DNA from: Lachnospiraceae bacterium
GTDB taxonomy: Bacteria; Bacillota; Clostridia; Lachnospirales; Lachnospiraceae
DNA length: 64,000 bases
Direction of reading: 5' to 3'
Assembly (NCBI GenBank): GCA_017444015.1
Contig: JAFSXN010000011.1
Coordinates: forward strand, 1-64,000
Made by a program: the position numbers and the translations under genes. The notes beneath the pieces are model-generated. The model was not told the origin of the DNA and did no database searches. It saw only the letters and a list, made by a program, of their open reading frames with translations. Shown here one piece after another: positions 8,635-16,433 of the stretch; position 1 is the stretch's first letter, and every line of letters starts with the position of its first letter.

Positions 8635-10410
8635 ATGAAGAATTCTGTTTGGACGGTATGTAATAAAAAAGGGGATTTTTCGGGGACCGCAAAAAAATAT
8701 CATATTTCCCCGATGCTTGCGAGGCTTATGGTGAACCGGGATATTTGTACCGAAGAGCAGATCGGGGAGTATTTGGACGGCGATCTGTCGTTACTTAACG
8801 ATCCGCATCTTCTTAAAGATATGGACCGGGCAGTCCCGCTGTTGTCTGAGACGATCCGGCAGGGGGAAAAGCTCTGCATCATCGGCGATTATGATATCGA
8901 CGGTGTCTGCTCCGCTTATATCCTGAAAAAAGGGATAAAACTCTGCGCGGAAGCTGTCGGAACGGACCAGACGGATAAGATTCTTGTAAGGCTTCCGGAT
9001 CGTATCCGGGACGGCTATGGAATGAATGATGCCATGGTCGATGAAGCAGAGACCTTCGGAGCCTCTCTGATTATTACCTGTGATAACGGGATCGCGGCCG
9101 ACAGCCAGATCAAGCGGGCCAAGGAGAAGGGACTTAGCGTGATCGTTACCGATCATCATGAGGTGCCTTTTGATCTTTTGGGCGGAGAAAAACGCTACCG
9201 GGTTCCCGAGGCAGACGCGGTGATCGATCCGAAGCAGGCGGACTGTCCTTACCCGTTTAAGGGGATCTGCGGCGGGGTTGTGGCTTACAAGCTGATCACC
9301 TGTCTGTTTGAGGAGATGGGGGTATCAGAGGACGCTCTCAAGGAGCTTTTGATGTTTGCTGCCTTTTCGACGGTCGGGGATATCATGGATCTGAACGGGG
9401 AAAACCGTTTGATCGTAAAGTATGGTCTGAAGGCTATGGCGACCGGGGAGAACCCTGGTCTGAACGCGCTGATCGACGCGACAGGACTCAACAAGAGCAG
9501 GATCACTCCCTATCATATCGGCTTTGTTCTGGGACCCTGTATCAACGCGACCGGAAGACTTGATCTGCCGGATCGGGCGCTGCATCTCTTTGAGGCGGAG
9601 GATGAGGAGACAGCGGTCCGTATCGCGGCGGAGCTGAAGGAATTTAACGACAGCAGAAAGGCAATGGAGCAGGAGGAGCTTGAAAAGGCTTTTTCTCTGC
9701 TGGAAACGGATACGTCCTATGCGGATGAAACTGTACTGGTCGTTTATCTTCCGGATTGTCACGAAAGTCTTGCCGGATTGATCGCGGGGAAGTTAAAGGA
9801 ACGCTATAACAAGCCGTCGTTAGTGGTAACGAAAAGTGCCGAGGGGGCTAAAGGCTCCGCAAGGTCCATCGAAGCCTATGATATGTTTGAGGAGCTTTCG
9901 AAGGTCAAGGAGTTATTTACCAAATTCGGCGGACATAAGATGGCAGCTGGGTTTTCGCTGCCTGAGGAGAAGGTGGGGGAGCTTCGAAAACGGCTGAACG
10001 AAAATTCAAGGCTTACCCGTGCCGATCTGACGGCGAAGATCCAGGCGGATATGCAGCTTCATTTTAACGGGATCTCCCTGGAATTCGCAAAGGAGTTGGA
10101 GAGGCTTGAACCCTATGGCAACGGGAATAAAAGACCATTGTTTGTAGAGGACAGGCTTCGGATCAAGCGGATGGAGGTCCGGGGGAAGAACAAAAATGTC
10201 CTGAGCCTTGCTGTCGCGCCGGAAAGCGCTTTTCAGAACGGGGTTCTTTCAGATTGGAGCCAGCTCAGAGAGGCTGTGATCTTTGGGGACGCGGAGGCGA
10301 TCCGGGAGGAAATAGAGGGAAAAGAGCTCAAGCTCCTGTTTGAGATTTCGGTCAACGAATACAGGGGCAGCGAAAGTGTTCAGCTGACGGTACTTGACTA
10401 TAAGTATTAA
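8635..10410 (+). CDS. recJ: Single-stranded-DNA-specific exonuclease RecJ family
   Basis: A DHH/DHHA1 phosphoesterase of the RecJ family, 591 residues, degrading single-stranded DNA 5' to 3' in recombination and mismatch repair. Visible motifs are IIGDYDIDGVCSAYIL (motif I, DxD), a DNGIAA segment, VTDHHE (DHH) and the DHHA1 glycine-rich segment KFGGHKMAAGFSLP, followed by a C-terminal OB-like region (RIKRMEVRGKNKNVLSL). The ATG at 8635 was preferred over an in-frame GTG at 8617 because AGAGGAAG stands directly before the ATG. It lacks the very long C-terminal extension of some Bacillus RecJ proteins. A terminator-like hairpin follows at 10465. Confidence 0.92.
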   Translation: MKNSVWTVCNKKGDFSGTAKKYHISPMLARLMVNRDICTEEQIGEYLDGDLSLLNDPHLLKDMDRAVPLLSETIRQGEKLCIIGDYDIDGVCSAYILKKGIKLCAEAVGTDQTDKILVRLPDRIRDGYGMNDAMVDEAETFGASLIITCDNGIAADSQIKRAKEKGLSVIVTDHHEVPFDLLGGEKRYRVPEADAVIDPKQADCPYPFKGICGGVVAYKLITCLFEEMGVSEDALKELLMFAAFSTVGDIMDLNGENRLIVKYGLKAMATGENPGLNALIDATGLNKSRITPYHIGFVLGPCINATGRLDLPDRALHLFEAEDEETAVRIAAELKEFNDSRKAMEQEELEKAFSLLETDTSYADETVLVVYLPDCHESLAGLIAGKLKERYNKPSLVVTKSAEGAKGSARSIEAYDMFEELSKVKELFTKFGGHKMAAGFSLPEEKVGELRKRLNENSRLTRADLTAKIQADMQLHFNGISLEFAKELERLEPYGNGNKRPLFVEDRLRIKRMEVRGKNKNVLSLAVAPESAFQNGVLSDWSQLREAVIFGDAEAIREEIEGKELKLLFEISVNEYRGSESVQLTVLDYKY

Positions 10411-10464
10411 GGATTGGGAGTTCGGAGATGGGAAATCTTCTTTACAAACCTGCGATAAAAAGAA

Positions 10465-10500
10465 ACAAGAGCCGTCCCAACCGGTCAGGCTCTTGTCTTT
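10465..10500 (+). terminator. Probable intrinsic terminator after recJ
   Basis: ACAAGAGCC (10465-10473) pairs perfectly with GGCTCTTGT (10488-10496) over a 14-base loop, followed by a short T-rich CTTT. The short T-run weakens the call. The remainder of the gap up to murE (10501-10685) shows no gene. Confidence 0.6.
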
Positions 10501-10685
10501 ATGAGGGGGAGATAGTGGGTGTGTTATCAACTATCTATGATGTTATATTAATCGGAAATTGTGTTCATTCGGTGTTCGAAATATGAAGAATTTGGAAAGT
10601 TTCTATAAAAAATAAGGGAGCTTTCTGTTTTTGTACGGAGGCAGTGTAGTTTATCTGTGTTGAGAAAAGAGCGGGAGGGTGAAAG

Positions 10686-12158
10686 ATGATCTTAAAGGAA
10701 TTGCTGAGGGATTTGGGGTATACGTGTGAGCGGGGGGATTTAGAGCGGGAGACAGGCGCTCTGGTTTACGATTCTCGGAAGCTCGACAGGGACTGCGTTT
10801 TTGTCTGTATCGAGGGGGCTAATTTTGATGGACATACGGAGGTTATGAAAGCCGCAGAGCTTGGGGCGGCTGCCGTGATCGTCTCGAAGGAGGTTGAGGT
10901 TCCTTCGGATTCGGATACTGCGGTGATCCGGGTGGAGGATACAAGGTATGCGCTGGCGTTCCTTTCAGCGGCCTATTTCGGCTATCCGGCAAGGAAGCTC
11001 AAAGTGATCGGGATCACCGGGACAAAGGGGAAGACGACGACGACCTATCTGATCAAATCGATCCTTGAAAATGCCGGTCATAAGACAGGGCTGATCGGGA
11101 CCATCGAGGTGATCATCGGAGAGGAGCATATTCCGGCCCTCAATACGACGCCAGAGTCCTTTGTGATCCAGGAATATTTCAGGCGGATGGTGGACGCCGG
11201 GCTTGAAGCGGTTGTTATGGAGGTTTCCTCACAGGGACTGATGATGCACCGGACTCAGGCGATCCCGTTTGAGCTTGGGATCTTTACGAATATCGAGCCG
11301 GACCATATCGGACCGAATGAGCATAAGGATTTCGAGGATTATCTGCACTGTAAGAGCCTGCTTTTCCGTCAGTGTCGGGTCGGGATCTTAAACGGTGACG
11401 ACGAGCATCTGGAGCGTGTTCTTAAGGGGCATACCTGCGAGGTGGAGACTTTTGGAGTTAAAAATAAAAAAGCGGACCTGCGGGCTGAAAATATTAGTTA
11501 TGTAAACCAAAAGGGAAGGCTTGGAGTAGAATTTGATGTGAGAGGACTCTGGGAGTTTCACGCATTTGTGGATATTCCGGGTCTTTTCAGTGTTTATAAC
11601 GCTCTCTGCGCGATCGCGGTCTGCAGGCATTTTGCTATTGACGAGGAAGCGGTTTTGAAGGCTCTTTCCGTCGCCCAGGTCAAGGGACGGATCGAGCTTA
11701 TAGATATCTCGCCCCGGTTTACCCTGATGATCGATTACGCGCACAATGCTATGGCGTTAGAAAGCCTGCTTACGACATTAAAAGCCTATGATCCCGGACG
11801 GCTGGTCTGTGTTTTCGGCTGCGGAGGAAACCGCGCAAAGAGCAGGCGCTATGAGATGGGGGAGGTTTCCGGGAACCTGGCGGATCTGACTATCATTACC
11901 TCGGATAATCCGCGGTTTGAGGAGCCTTTGGATATCATCGCAGATATCCGTACGGGGATCGAGAAGACGGATGGAAAATTCGTCGAGGTTCCGGACCGGA
12001 AGGAGGCGATCCGCTACGCGATCGAGAACGCGAAAGACGGAGATGTGATCGTTCTTGCCGGAAAGGGGCATGAGGATTATCAGGAGATCAAGGGTGTCAA
12101 ATATCCGATGGATGAGCGGGTGCTGATCAAAGAGGTTGTTGAGGAGCTTGGGATTTGA
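10686..12158 (+). CDS. murE: UDP-N-acetylmuramoyl-L-alanyl-D-glutamate--2,6-diaminopimelate ligase
   Basis: A Mur ligase of 490 residues that adds the third amino acid to the peptidoglycan stem peptide in the cytoplasm. It has the substrate-binding N-terminal domain (LVYDSRKLDRDCVF), the ATP loop GITGTKGKTTT (about 110-120), the central TTPES and EVSSQGL motifs, MIDYAHN at the domain junction and the C-terminal SDNPRFEEP. The DNPR motif is the known signature for meso-diaminopimelate rather than lysine. GGGAGGGTGAAAG precedes the ATG. It stands alone, away from a dcw-type cell-division cluster, which is common in Clostridia. A repeat-filled gap follows. Confidence 0.96.
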   Translation: MILKELLRDLGYTCERGDLERETGALVYDSRKLDRDCVFVCIEGANFDGHTEVMKAAELGAAAVIVSKEVEVPSDSDTAVIRVEDTRYALAFLSAAYFGYPARKLKVIGITGTKGKTTTTYLIKSILENAGHKTGLIGTIEVIIGEEHIPALNTTPESFVIQEYFRRMVDAGLEAVVMEVSSQGLMMHRTQAIPFELGIFTNIEPDHIGPNEHKDFEDYLHCKSLLFRQCRVGILNGDDEHLERVLKGHTCEVETFGVKNKKADLRAENISYVNQKGRLGVEFDVRGLWEFHAFVDIPGLFSVYNALCAIAVCRHFAIDEEAVLKALSVAQVKGRIELIDISPRFTLMIDYAHNAMALESLLTTLKAYDPGRLVCVFGCGGNRAKSRRYEMGEVSGNLADLTIITSDNPRFEEPLDIIADIRTGIEKTDGKFVEVPDRKEAIRYAIENAKDGDVIVLAGKGHEDYQEIKGVKYPMDERVLIKEVVEELGI

Positions 12159-12239
12159 AGACTGTATGATCCCCTGGGATAGAGGTATCGGCTTGACGCG
12201 GCGGGAAATTCGTGGTAATTTTATCAAAAGCATCAGGCG

Positions 12240-12308
12240 AAGTTTATGAAAATCATAAAATTAAGTTTATGAAAATCATAAAATTAAGTTTATGAAAATC
12301 ATATGATT
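12240..12308. repeat. Three tandem 23-bp palindromic units
   Basis: Three head-to-tail units of 23 bases start at 12240, 12263 and 12286; the first two are identical and the third diverges only at its end. Each contains the inverted repeat TTTATGA-AAA-TCATAAA (the third ends TCATATG). A partial fourth version (TTTTGAAATTCATAAA) follows. Regularly spaced palindromes of this size are typical of repeated protein-binding sites, but no neighbouring regulator is present and the 3' position relative to murE is odd. Function unknown. Confidence 0.8.
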
Positions 12309-12330
12309 ATGTTTTGAAATTCATAAATTA

Positions 12331-12436
12331 TACTGGTTAACGATTTTCGTTGCCGATCTACCGTTTTCCAGACTCACAAACGCAATTCAAGTACGTATGC
12401 TTTATCAAAAACGGCAATTAATTGCGTTCGCGAGTA
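12331..12436 (+). mobile_element. MITE-like repeat, copy R1 (106 bp)
   Basis: First copy of a dispersed family that starts TACTGGTTAACG and ends TTCGCGAGTA, with TA on both sides (12329-12330 and 12437-12438). The two ends form an imperfect inverted repeat of 24 positions (TACTnGnnAACGnnnTTnnTTGCC). An internal segment beginning CGCAATT pairs with AATTGCG near the right end. R1 has 7 extra bases compared with R2, R3 and R5, after the CCGATCTACCG position. TA flanks and short terminal repeats are the features of miniature elements moved by IS630/Tc1-type transposases; no such transposase is in the window. Confidence 0.7.
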
Positions 12437-12443
12437 TAATATA

Positions 12444-12611
12444 TACAAGACCGATGACTTCGTTGATATCTATATTGATGGGAGCGAAATTAAGCAAGGA
12501 GCGAATGGCAGCCTGGATAATGTAAAGAGTTTTACTATTACAGATAATGAGGATGTAGTAGTCTACGATATGACTGATAATAAATATAAATTGATTGAGT
12601 TGGTCAAGTGA
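12444..12611 (+). pseudogene. Fragment of an unidentified acidic protein
   Basis: An open frame ending in TGA at 12609-12611 encodes about 55 residues with protein-like composition (KTDDFVDIYIDGSEIKQG, then FTITDNEDVVVYDMTDNKYK). It begins directly against the right end of repeat R1 and the same frame stays open through R1 back to 12327, without an ATG, GTG start with ribosome binding site or recognisable N-terminus. It is probably the 3' end of a gene whose front was lost when R1 or a larger element arrived. The family is not recognised. Confidence 0.4.
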
Positions 12612-12704
12612 TTACCATAAACCTGATGTTTATTCTGGGTCGTTCCCTCTAAGACGCTGCGCTCCTTCATATATTGTAGATTATAGGCAGAAATTAGTTG
12701 TTTA

Positions 12705-12803
12705 TACTGGTTAACGATTTTCGTTGCCGATCAACCGGACTCGCAAACGCAATTCCAGTACGTTTACTTTATCAAAAACGGCAATTAATTGCGTTCGCGA
12801 GTA
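12705..12803 (+). mobile_element. MITE-like repeat, copy R2 (99 bp)
   Basis: Same family and orientation as R1, 269 bases downstream of the end of R1, with TA flanks at 12703-12704 and 12804-12805. It ends about 53 bases before the -35 element of the rpsB promoter. Between R1 and R2, apart from the protein fragment at 12444-12611, nothing was recognised. Short open frames across this copy are considered spurious. Confidence 0.7.
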
Positions 12804-12856
12804 TAATAGTAAAAAAACGGGAAAAACCCGGGATGCGGGAATCACGGGAAAAGTGC

Positions 12857-12885
12857 TTGTTTTCCCCGAAAACTTATGCTATAGT
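12857..12885 (+). promoter_or_regulatory. Promoter of the rpsB-tsf operon
   Basis: TTGTTT (12857-12862), 17 bases, then TATAGT (12880-12885); a TATGCT at 12875 overlaps as an alternative. Transcription would start near 12892, giving a leader of about 150 bases before rpsB. That leader is G-rich and may fold, consistent with autogenous control by ribosomal protein S2, but no known leader motif was identified. Confidence 0.6.
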
Positions 12886-13041
12886 ATGGAAGTTGCGAGA
12901 AAACACGCGGGTTGACTCCTGGGAGGGTGTCTGAAGGCGGGCGTATCCGGAGCGTAAGCTGTTATAACGGAGATGCCGGTGGGCCGAAGGATCGCTCAGG
13001 GGGTTGAGGTCTGCGGAAGAAAAACCAAATGGAGGGTAAAA

Positions 13042-13836
13042 ATGAGTGTTATTTCAATGAAGCAGCTGCTGGAAGCAGGTGTCCACTTCGGACATCAGAC
13101 GAGACGCTGGAACCCTAAGATGGCTCCGTACATCTATACCGAGAGAAACGGGATCTATATCATCGATCTCCAGAAGTCGGTAGGGATGGTAGACGATGCC
13201 TATAACGCGGTAGCGGATATCGCTTCCCAGGGCGGGATCATTCTGTTTGTCGGAACGAAGAAGCAGGCGCAGGATGCCGTCAAGACAGAGGCGGAGCGCT
13301 GCGGTATGTACTATGTAAATGAGAGATGGCTCGGCGGAATGCTGACGAACTTCAAGACGATCCAGAGCAGAGTGAAGCGTCTGAAGGAGATCGAGCGGAT
13401 GCAGGAGGACGGGACCTTTGATGTTCTTCCGAAGAAAGAGGTTATCGGCCTGAAGAAAGAGATGGAGAAGCTCGAGAAGAACCTGGGTGGGATCAAGAAT
13501 ATGAAGAGGATCCCGGACGCGATCTTTATCGTCGATCCCAAGAAGGAGCATATCTGTGTGCAGGAAGCGCATGCGCTTGGAATCACGCTGATCGGTATCG
13601 CTGATACGAACTGCGATCCGGAGGAGCTTGATTATGTAATTCCCGGAAACGACGACGCGATCCGTGCCGTTAAGCTGATCGTTTCGAAGATGGCGGATGC
13701 CGTTATCGAGGCAAATCAGGGTGAAGCGGGCGACGCAGAGGAGCAGACAGAGGAAGCGGCAGCCCAGGCAGAGGGCGAAGAGGCCGCAAAGGATATAGAA
13801 GAGATCGCTGAAGAAGCGGAAGCAGAGGAGGCATAA
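13042..13836 (+). CDS. rpsB: 30S ribosomal protein S2
   Basis: Ribosomal protein S2, 264 residues from the ATG at 13042, which follows GGAGGG at 13031-13036; an upstream in-frame ATG at 12973 would add 23 non-conserved residues and is rejected. The sequence opens [20 protein letters not shown] and carries the S2 signatures [11 protein letters not shown] and [11 protein letters not shown]. The C-terminal 35 residues are a Glu/Ala-rich acidic tail (repeated [16 protein letters not shown] units), common in clostridial S2 and probably disordered. tsf follows after one base. Confidence 0.98.
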   Translation: MSVISMKQLLEAGVHFGHQTRRWNPKMAPYIYTERNGIYIIDLQKSVGMVDDAYNAVADIASQGGIILFVGTKKQAQDAVKTEAERCGMYYVNERWLGGMLTNFKTIQSRVKRLKEIERMQEDGTFDVLPKKEVIGLKKEMEKLEKNLGGIKNMKRIPDAIFIVDPKKEHICVQEAHALGITLIGIADTNCDPEELDYVIPGNDDAIRAVKLIVSKMADAVIEANQGEAGDAEEQTEEAAAQAEGEEAAKDIEEIAEEAEAEEA

Positions 13837-13837
13837 C

Positions 13838-14779
13838 ATGGCAAATATTACAGCTTCTATGGTCAAGGAGTTAAGAGAGATGACCGGCGCCGGAATGATG
13901 GATTGCAAGAAGGCGCTTTCAGAGACTGACGGAAATATGGATGAGGCGGTGGAGTTCTTACGTAAGAAGGGACTGGCGGGCGCTGAGAAGAAGGCAGGAA
14001 GGATCGCGGCGGAAGGTGTTGTGGATACATTCCTTACGGATGGCGATAAGAAGGCCGTTATCGTAGAGGTCAATGCAGAGACAGACTTTGTTGCCAAGAA
14101 CGATAAGTTCCGCGGCTACGTGGCAGAGGTTGCGGCACAGGCGGTTGAGAGCAGCGCGGCAGATGTAGAGGCCTTCCTTGCGGAGCCCTGGAAGTTGGAT
14201 ACTTCTATGACGGTTAAGGAAAAGCTGTCCTCCATGATCTCAATCATCGGCGAGAATATGAATATCCGCCGTTTTCAGAAGGTAGAAGAGGCGGATGGCG
14301 TGATCGTTTCCTATATCCATGCGGGCGGAAAGATCGGCGTATTGGTAGACGTTGCCTCTGACGTTGTAAACGACGGCGTTAAGGAGATGGGTAAGAATAT
14401 CGCGATGCAGATCGCGGCGCTTTCTCCGAAGTTTACCGCAAGAGATGAGGTCGGCGCGGATTATATCGAGAAGGAAAAGGAAATCTTAAAGGCGCAGATC
14501 ATGAACGATCCGAAGGAGAGCCAGAAGCCTGAGAAGGTGATCGAGGGAATGATCCAGGGCCGTATCAATAAGGAGCTGAAGGACATCGTTCTGATGGATC
14601 AGGTCTATGTTAAGGCTGAGGACGGCAAGCAGACCGTGGATAAGTATATCGCAGAGGTCGCGAAGGCGAATTCCGCGAATATCAGGATCAAGGGCTTTGT
14701 CCGCTTCGAGACCGGCGAGGGCCTTGAGAAGAAGAACGAGGATTTCGCGGCAGAGGTTGCGGCGCAGATGAATAAGTAG
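13838..14779 (+). CDS. tsf: Translation elongation factor Ts
   Basis: EF-Ts, 313 residues, the nucleotide exchange factor for EF-Tu. The N-terminal signature LREMTGAGMMDCKKAL and the second signature EVNAETDFVAKND are intact, and the dimerisation/core regions follow (AMQIAALSPKF near 190). It is translated with rpsB: the ribosome binding site GAGG lies in the last rpsB codons. The usual downstream partners pyrH and frr do not follow; a terminator-like hairpin and an unrelated ATP-binding protein gene do. Confidence 0.98.
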   Translation: MANITASMVKELREMTGAGMMDCKKALSETDGNMDEAVEFLRKKGLAGAEKKAGRIAAEGVVDTFLTDGDKKAVIVEVNAETDFVAKNDKFRGYVAEVAAQAVESSAADVEAFLAEPWKLDTSMTVKEKLSSMISIIGENMNIRRFQKVEEADGVIVSYIHAGGKIGVLVDVASDVVNDGVKEMGKNIAMQIAALSPKFTARDEVGADYIEKEKEILKAQIMNDPKESQKPEKVIEGMIQGRINKELKDIVLMDQVYVKAEDGKQTVDKYIAEVAKANSANIRIKGFVRFETGEGLEKKNEDFAAEVAAQMNK

Positions 14780-14860
14780 GGACAATTCAGGAATTATTTG
14801 ATTTTACAAAGGATCCGGTTGTGCTTGTGAGGATTGGGAATAATGTAAATCTCTAAAAAT

Positions 14861-14905
14861 AAGGCGGCATAGTATACAGAAATGTAGGCTGTGCCACCTT
14901 TTCTT
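14861..14905 (+). terminator. Probable terminator after tsf
   Basis: AAGGCGGCATAG (14861-14872) pairs with CTGTGCCACCTT (14889-14900) with one mismatch and one G-U pair, followed by TTTTCTT. Position between tsf and an unrelated gene supports a terminator. It overlaps a possible upstream start of the next gene, another reason to prefer the later start. Confidence 0.6.
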
Positions 14906-14932
14906 GTCTTGACGAATTGGAAGGTGAAAACA

Positions 14933-15976
14933 ATGATTGTTCAAAAGGAATTATTTGGCGAGAGCAAACACATCGAATTTAAGGAAGAAATTCCTAAGAA
15001 ACATGAGAGGTTTCTGAAGGATATTATTGCCTTTGCCAATACTTCCGGTGGAAAAACTATTGTTGGCGTAGTGGATGATACAGGTGAGGTGGTCGGATTG
15101 GGGGATCAGAACCCTTTTAAGCTTTCGGATTCTATCTCAAATATGATATCCGATGCTTGTATTCCTCAGATCAATATGGAGATTACACCTAAGACGCCTG
15201 GGGATAAGACGGTTCTTGAGGTAGAGGTCTTTCATGGTAAATTCTGTCCATATTATCTTGCGTCTGTTGGTAAGGAGAAATCGGCGTATGTCAGGGTTAA
15301 CGGAACCAGCCGACCGGCAGATACAAGGACTTTGAAGGAGCTGGAGTTGATGGGACAGCAGCTCTCTTATGATATGATGAGGGAAATTGGGGAGAGCTAC
15401 AATCAAAAAGCGGCTAAACAGCTTATGGATAATATGTATCAGAAAGCTCTTGATGCATGCAAAAACGATGCCGAACGCGAAGAACTGCATCCTCTGACAC
15501 TGGCAAAGCTGGAGGATTTTGGTATCCTGTGTAAAGCGGGAAAGGATTATGCGCCGACTCATGCATTTACACTTCTTACAAAACCTGCAGACAGGAATAT
15601 CAAAATCCAGTGCGCTCTTTTTAAGGGGACAGAACGTGACGAATTTATTGATAAGAAGGAATTCCATGGAGCGATTCATGAGCAGGTTGAGGAAGCATAT
15701 CAGTTTGTCCTTCGACATATAAATATGGGGGCTGTTATAGATGGACTGCATAGGCATGACGTATATGAACTGCCGACAAAATCGGTCAGGGAGATAATTG
15801 CTAACGCCTGTTTACATCGGAGCTATATGGACTCGTCGGCAATTCAGGTATCAATTTATGATGATAGACTGGAAGTTGATTCTCCCGGCATGCTTTATGA
15901 TGGTTTGAATGTCTCCGAGGCACTTTCGGGAAAATCGAAATGTCGTAATAAAGCCATTGCGGAAGCGTTTCAATAA
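14933..15976 (+). CDS. AlbA_2/Schlafen-type ATP-binding protein, C-terminally truncated
   Basis: The first 347 residues of a protein family with an N-terminal AlbA_2 (Schlafen-like) domain (HIEFKEEIPKKHERFLKDI, IIAFANTSGGKTIVGVVDD) and a GHKL-type ATPase domain (VREIIANACLHRSY with the N-box Asn, then IQVSIYDDRLEVDSPGML). Such proteins are predicted regulators or toxin/defence-associated factors; true functions are mostly unknown. The reading stops with EAFQ right where the family continues with a glycine-rich ATPase motif and a winged-helix tail, so roughly 100 or more residues are missing. ATG at 14933 is preceded by AAGGTGAA; an upstream start at 14891 lies inside the terminator. A long hairpin follows the stop. 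The gene is likely acquired and probably broken. Confidence 0.7.
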   Translation: MIVQKELFGESKHIEFKEEIPKKHERFLKDIIAFANTSGGKTIVGVVDDTGEVVGLGDQNPFKLSDSISNMISDACIPQINMEITPKTPGDKTVLEVEVFHGKFCPYYLASVGKEKSAYVRVNGTSRPADTRTLKELELMGQQLSYDMMREIGESYNQKAAKQLMDNMYQKALDACKNDAEREELHPLTLAKLEDFGILCKAGKDYAPTHAFTLLTKPADRNIKIQCALFKGTERDEFIDKKEFHGAIHEQVEEAYQFVLRHINMGAVIDGLHRHDVYELPTKSVREIIANACLHRSYMDSSAIQVSIYDDRLEVDSPGMLYDGLNVSEALSGKSKCRNKAIAEAFQ

Positions 15977-15999
15977 AGGAAATAATAGAAGCGGCGAAT

Positions 16000-16040
16000 G
16001 GGTAGTGATTGGGTAGTGGCGCAACTACCCAATCAACTAC
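16000..16040. repeat. Long hairpin after the truncated ATPase gene
   Basis: GATTGGGTAGT (16007-16017) pairs perfectly with ACTACCCAATC (16024-16034) over GGCGCA, and the stem continues outward with GGGTAG against CTACCC around a small bulge. More CTACCC units follow to about 16057. It lies just beyond the premature stop, where the missing C-terminus would be encoded. No T-run follows. Confidence 0.6.
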
Positions 16041-16131
16041 CCGATCTACCCACTACACAATGAAAAGAGTTATATTTCACAGAGTCTTGTGGACTGGACG
16101 AGAATCCAGTCCTCAAATTTTTATGCACAGG

Positions 16132-16243
16132 CCCGCGTATGGAAGTTTTCCGGCTGAAGCCGGACGCGGGTGCGCAACCCATGATTGCGCAGCAATCATC
16201 GGGCCGCGCGGCGAGTAGGCGCGACTTCGTCTCCCATGCTCGA
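16132..16243 (+). repeat. Structured repeat, copy B
   Basis: Second copy of the unit at 8529-8608. CCCGCG (16132-16137) pairs with CGCGGG (16165-16170) around the same CCGGC-TGAA-GCCGG hairpin (16150-16163). An extra block follows, with ATGATTGC (16181-16188) pairing GCAATCAT (16192-16199). Then comes the shared CGCGCGGCGAGTAGGCGCG segment and the second hairpin, whose right arm is altered (CATGCTCG against CCTACTCG). The rest of this gap, 16244-16355, shows no gene. Confidence 0.7.
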
Positions 16244-16370
16244 TTGGAAAGACATCCACTTTAGCTATTTTGAGATGCTGTGTCCAATTAATCCATAACG
16301 ATATCAGACAACTTGTATAATAGCTGCCGTTATTTTATATATTTTCGAGACAATTTTGACAAAATATAGA

Positions 16371-16398
16371 TTGCATTTTTTTTACAATAGAGTAAAAT
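16371..16398 (+). promoter_or_regulatory. Likely promoter of the sugar-acid island
   Basis: TTGCAT (16371-16376), 16 bases, TAAAAT (16393-16398), placing the start of transcription inside the operator-like repeats that follow. A perfect TTGACA at 16356-16361 is also present but would need a 21-base spacer to TACAAT at 16383. Confidence 0.45.
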
Positions 16399-16402
16399 AA
16401 GT

Positions 16403-16430
16403 AACATAGGATGTTAAACATAGGACGTTT
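16403..16430 (+). promoter_or_regulatory. Tandem palindromic operator before the DUF1537 kinase gene
   Basis: Two adjacent near-identical palindromes: AACAT-AGG-ATGTT (16403-16415) and AAACAT-AGG-ACGTTT (16416-16430). They overlap the expected transcription start and end three bases before the kinase ATG, so the second one also covers the ribosome binding region. This is the arrangement of a repressor site. No regulator gene is found inside the island. Confidence 0.55.
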
Positions 16431-16433
16431 AAG

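Noticed and set aside
12240..12308. Possible CRISPR array
   Set aside because: Units are directly adjacent without unique spacers and no cas gene is present.
12698..12934. Open frames across repeat R2 before rpsB
   Set aside because: They translate the MITE-like repeat and the promoter/leader of rpsB; no start signal.
16009..16218. Short open frame over hairpin and structured repeat B
   Set aside because: Same repeat-derived tail as at 8393-8584, no ribosome binding site, no homology.
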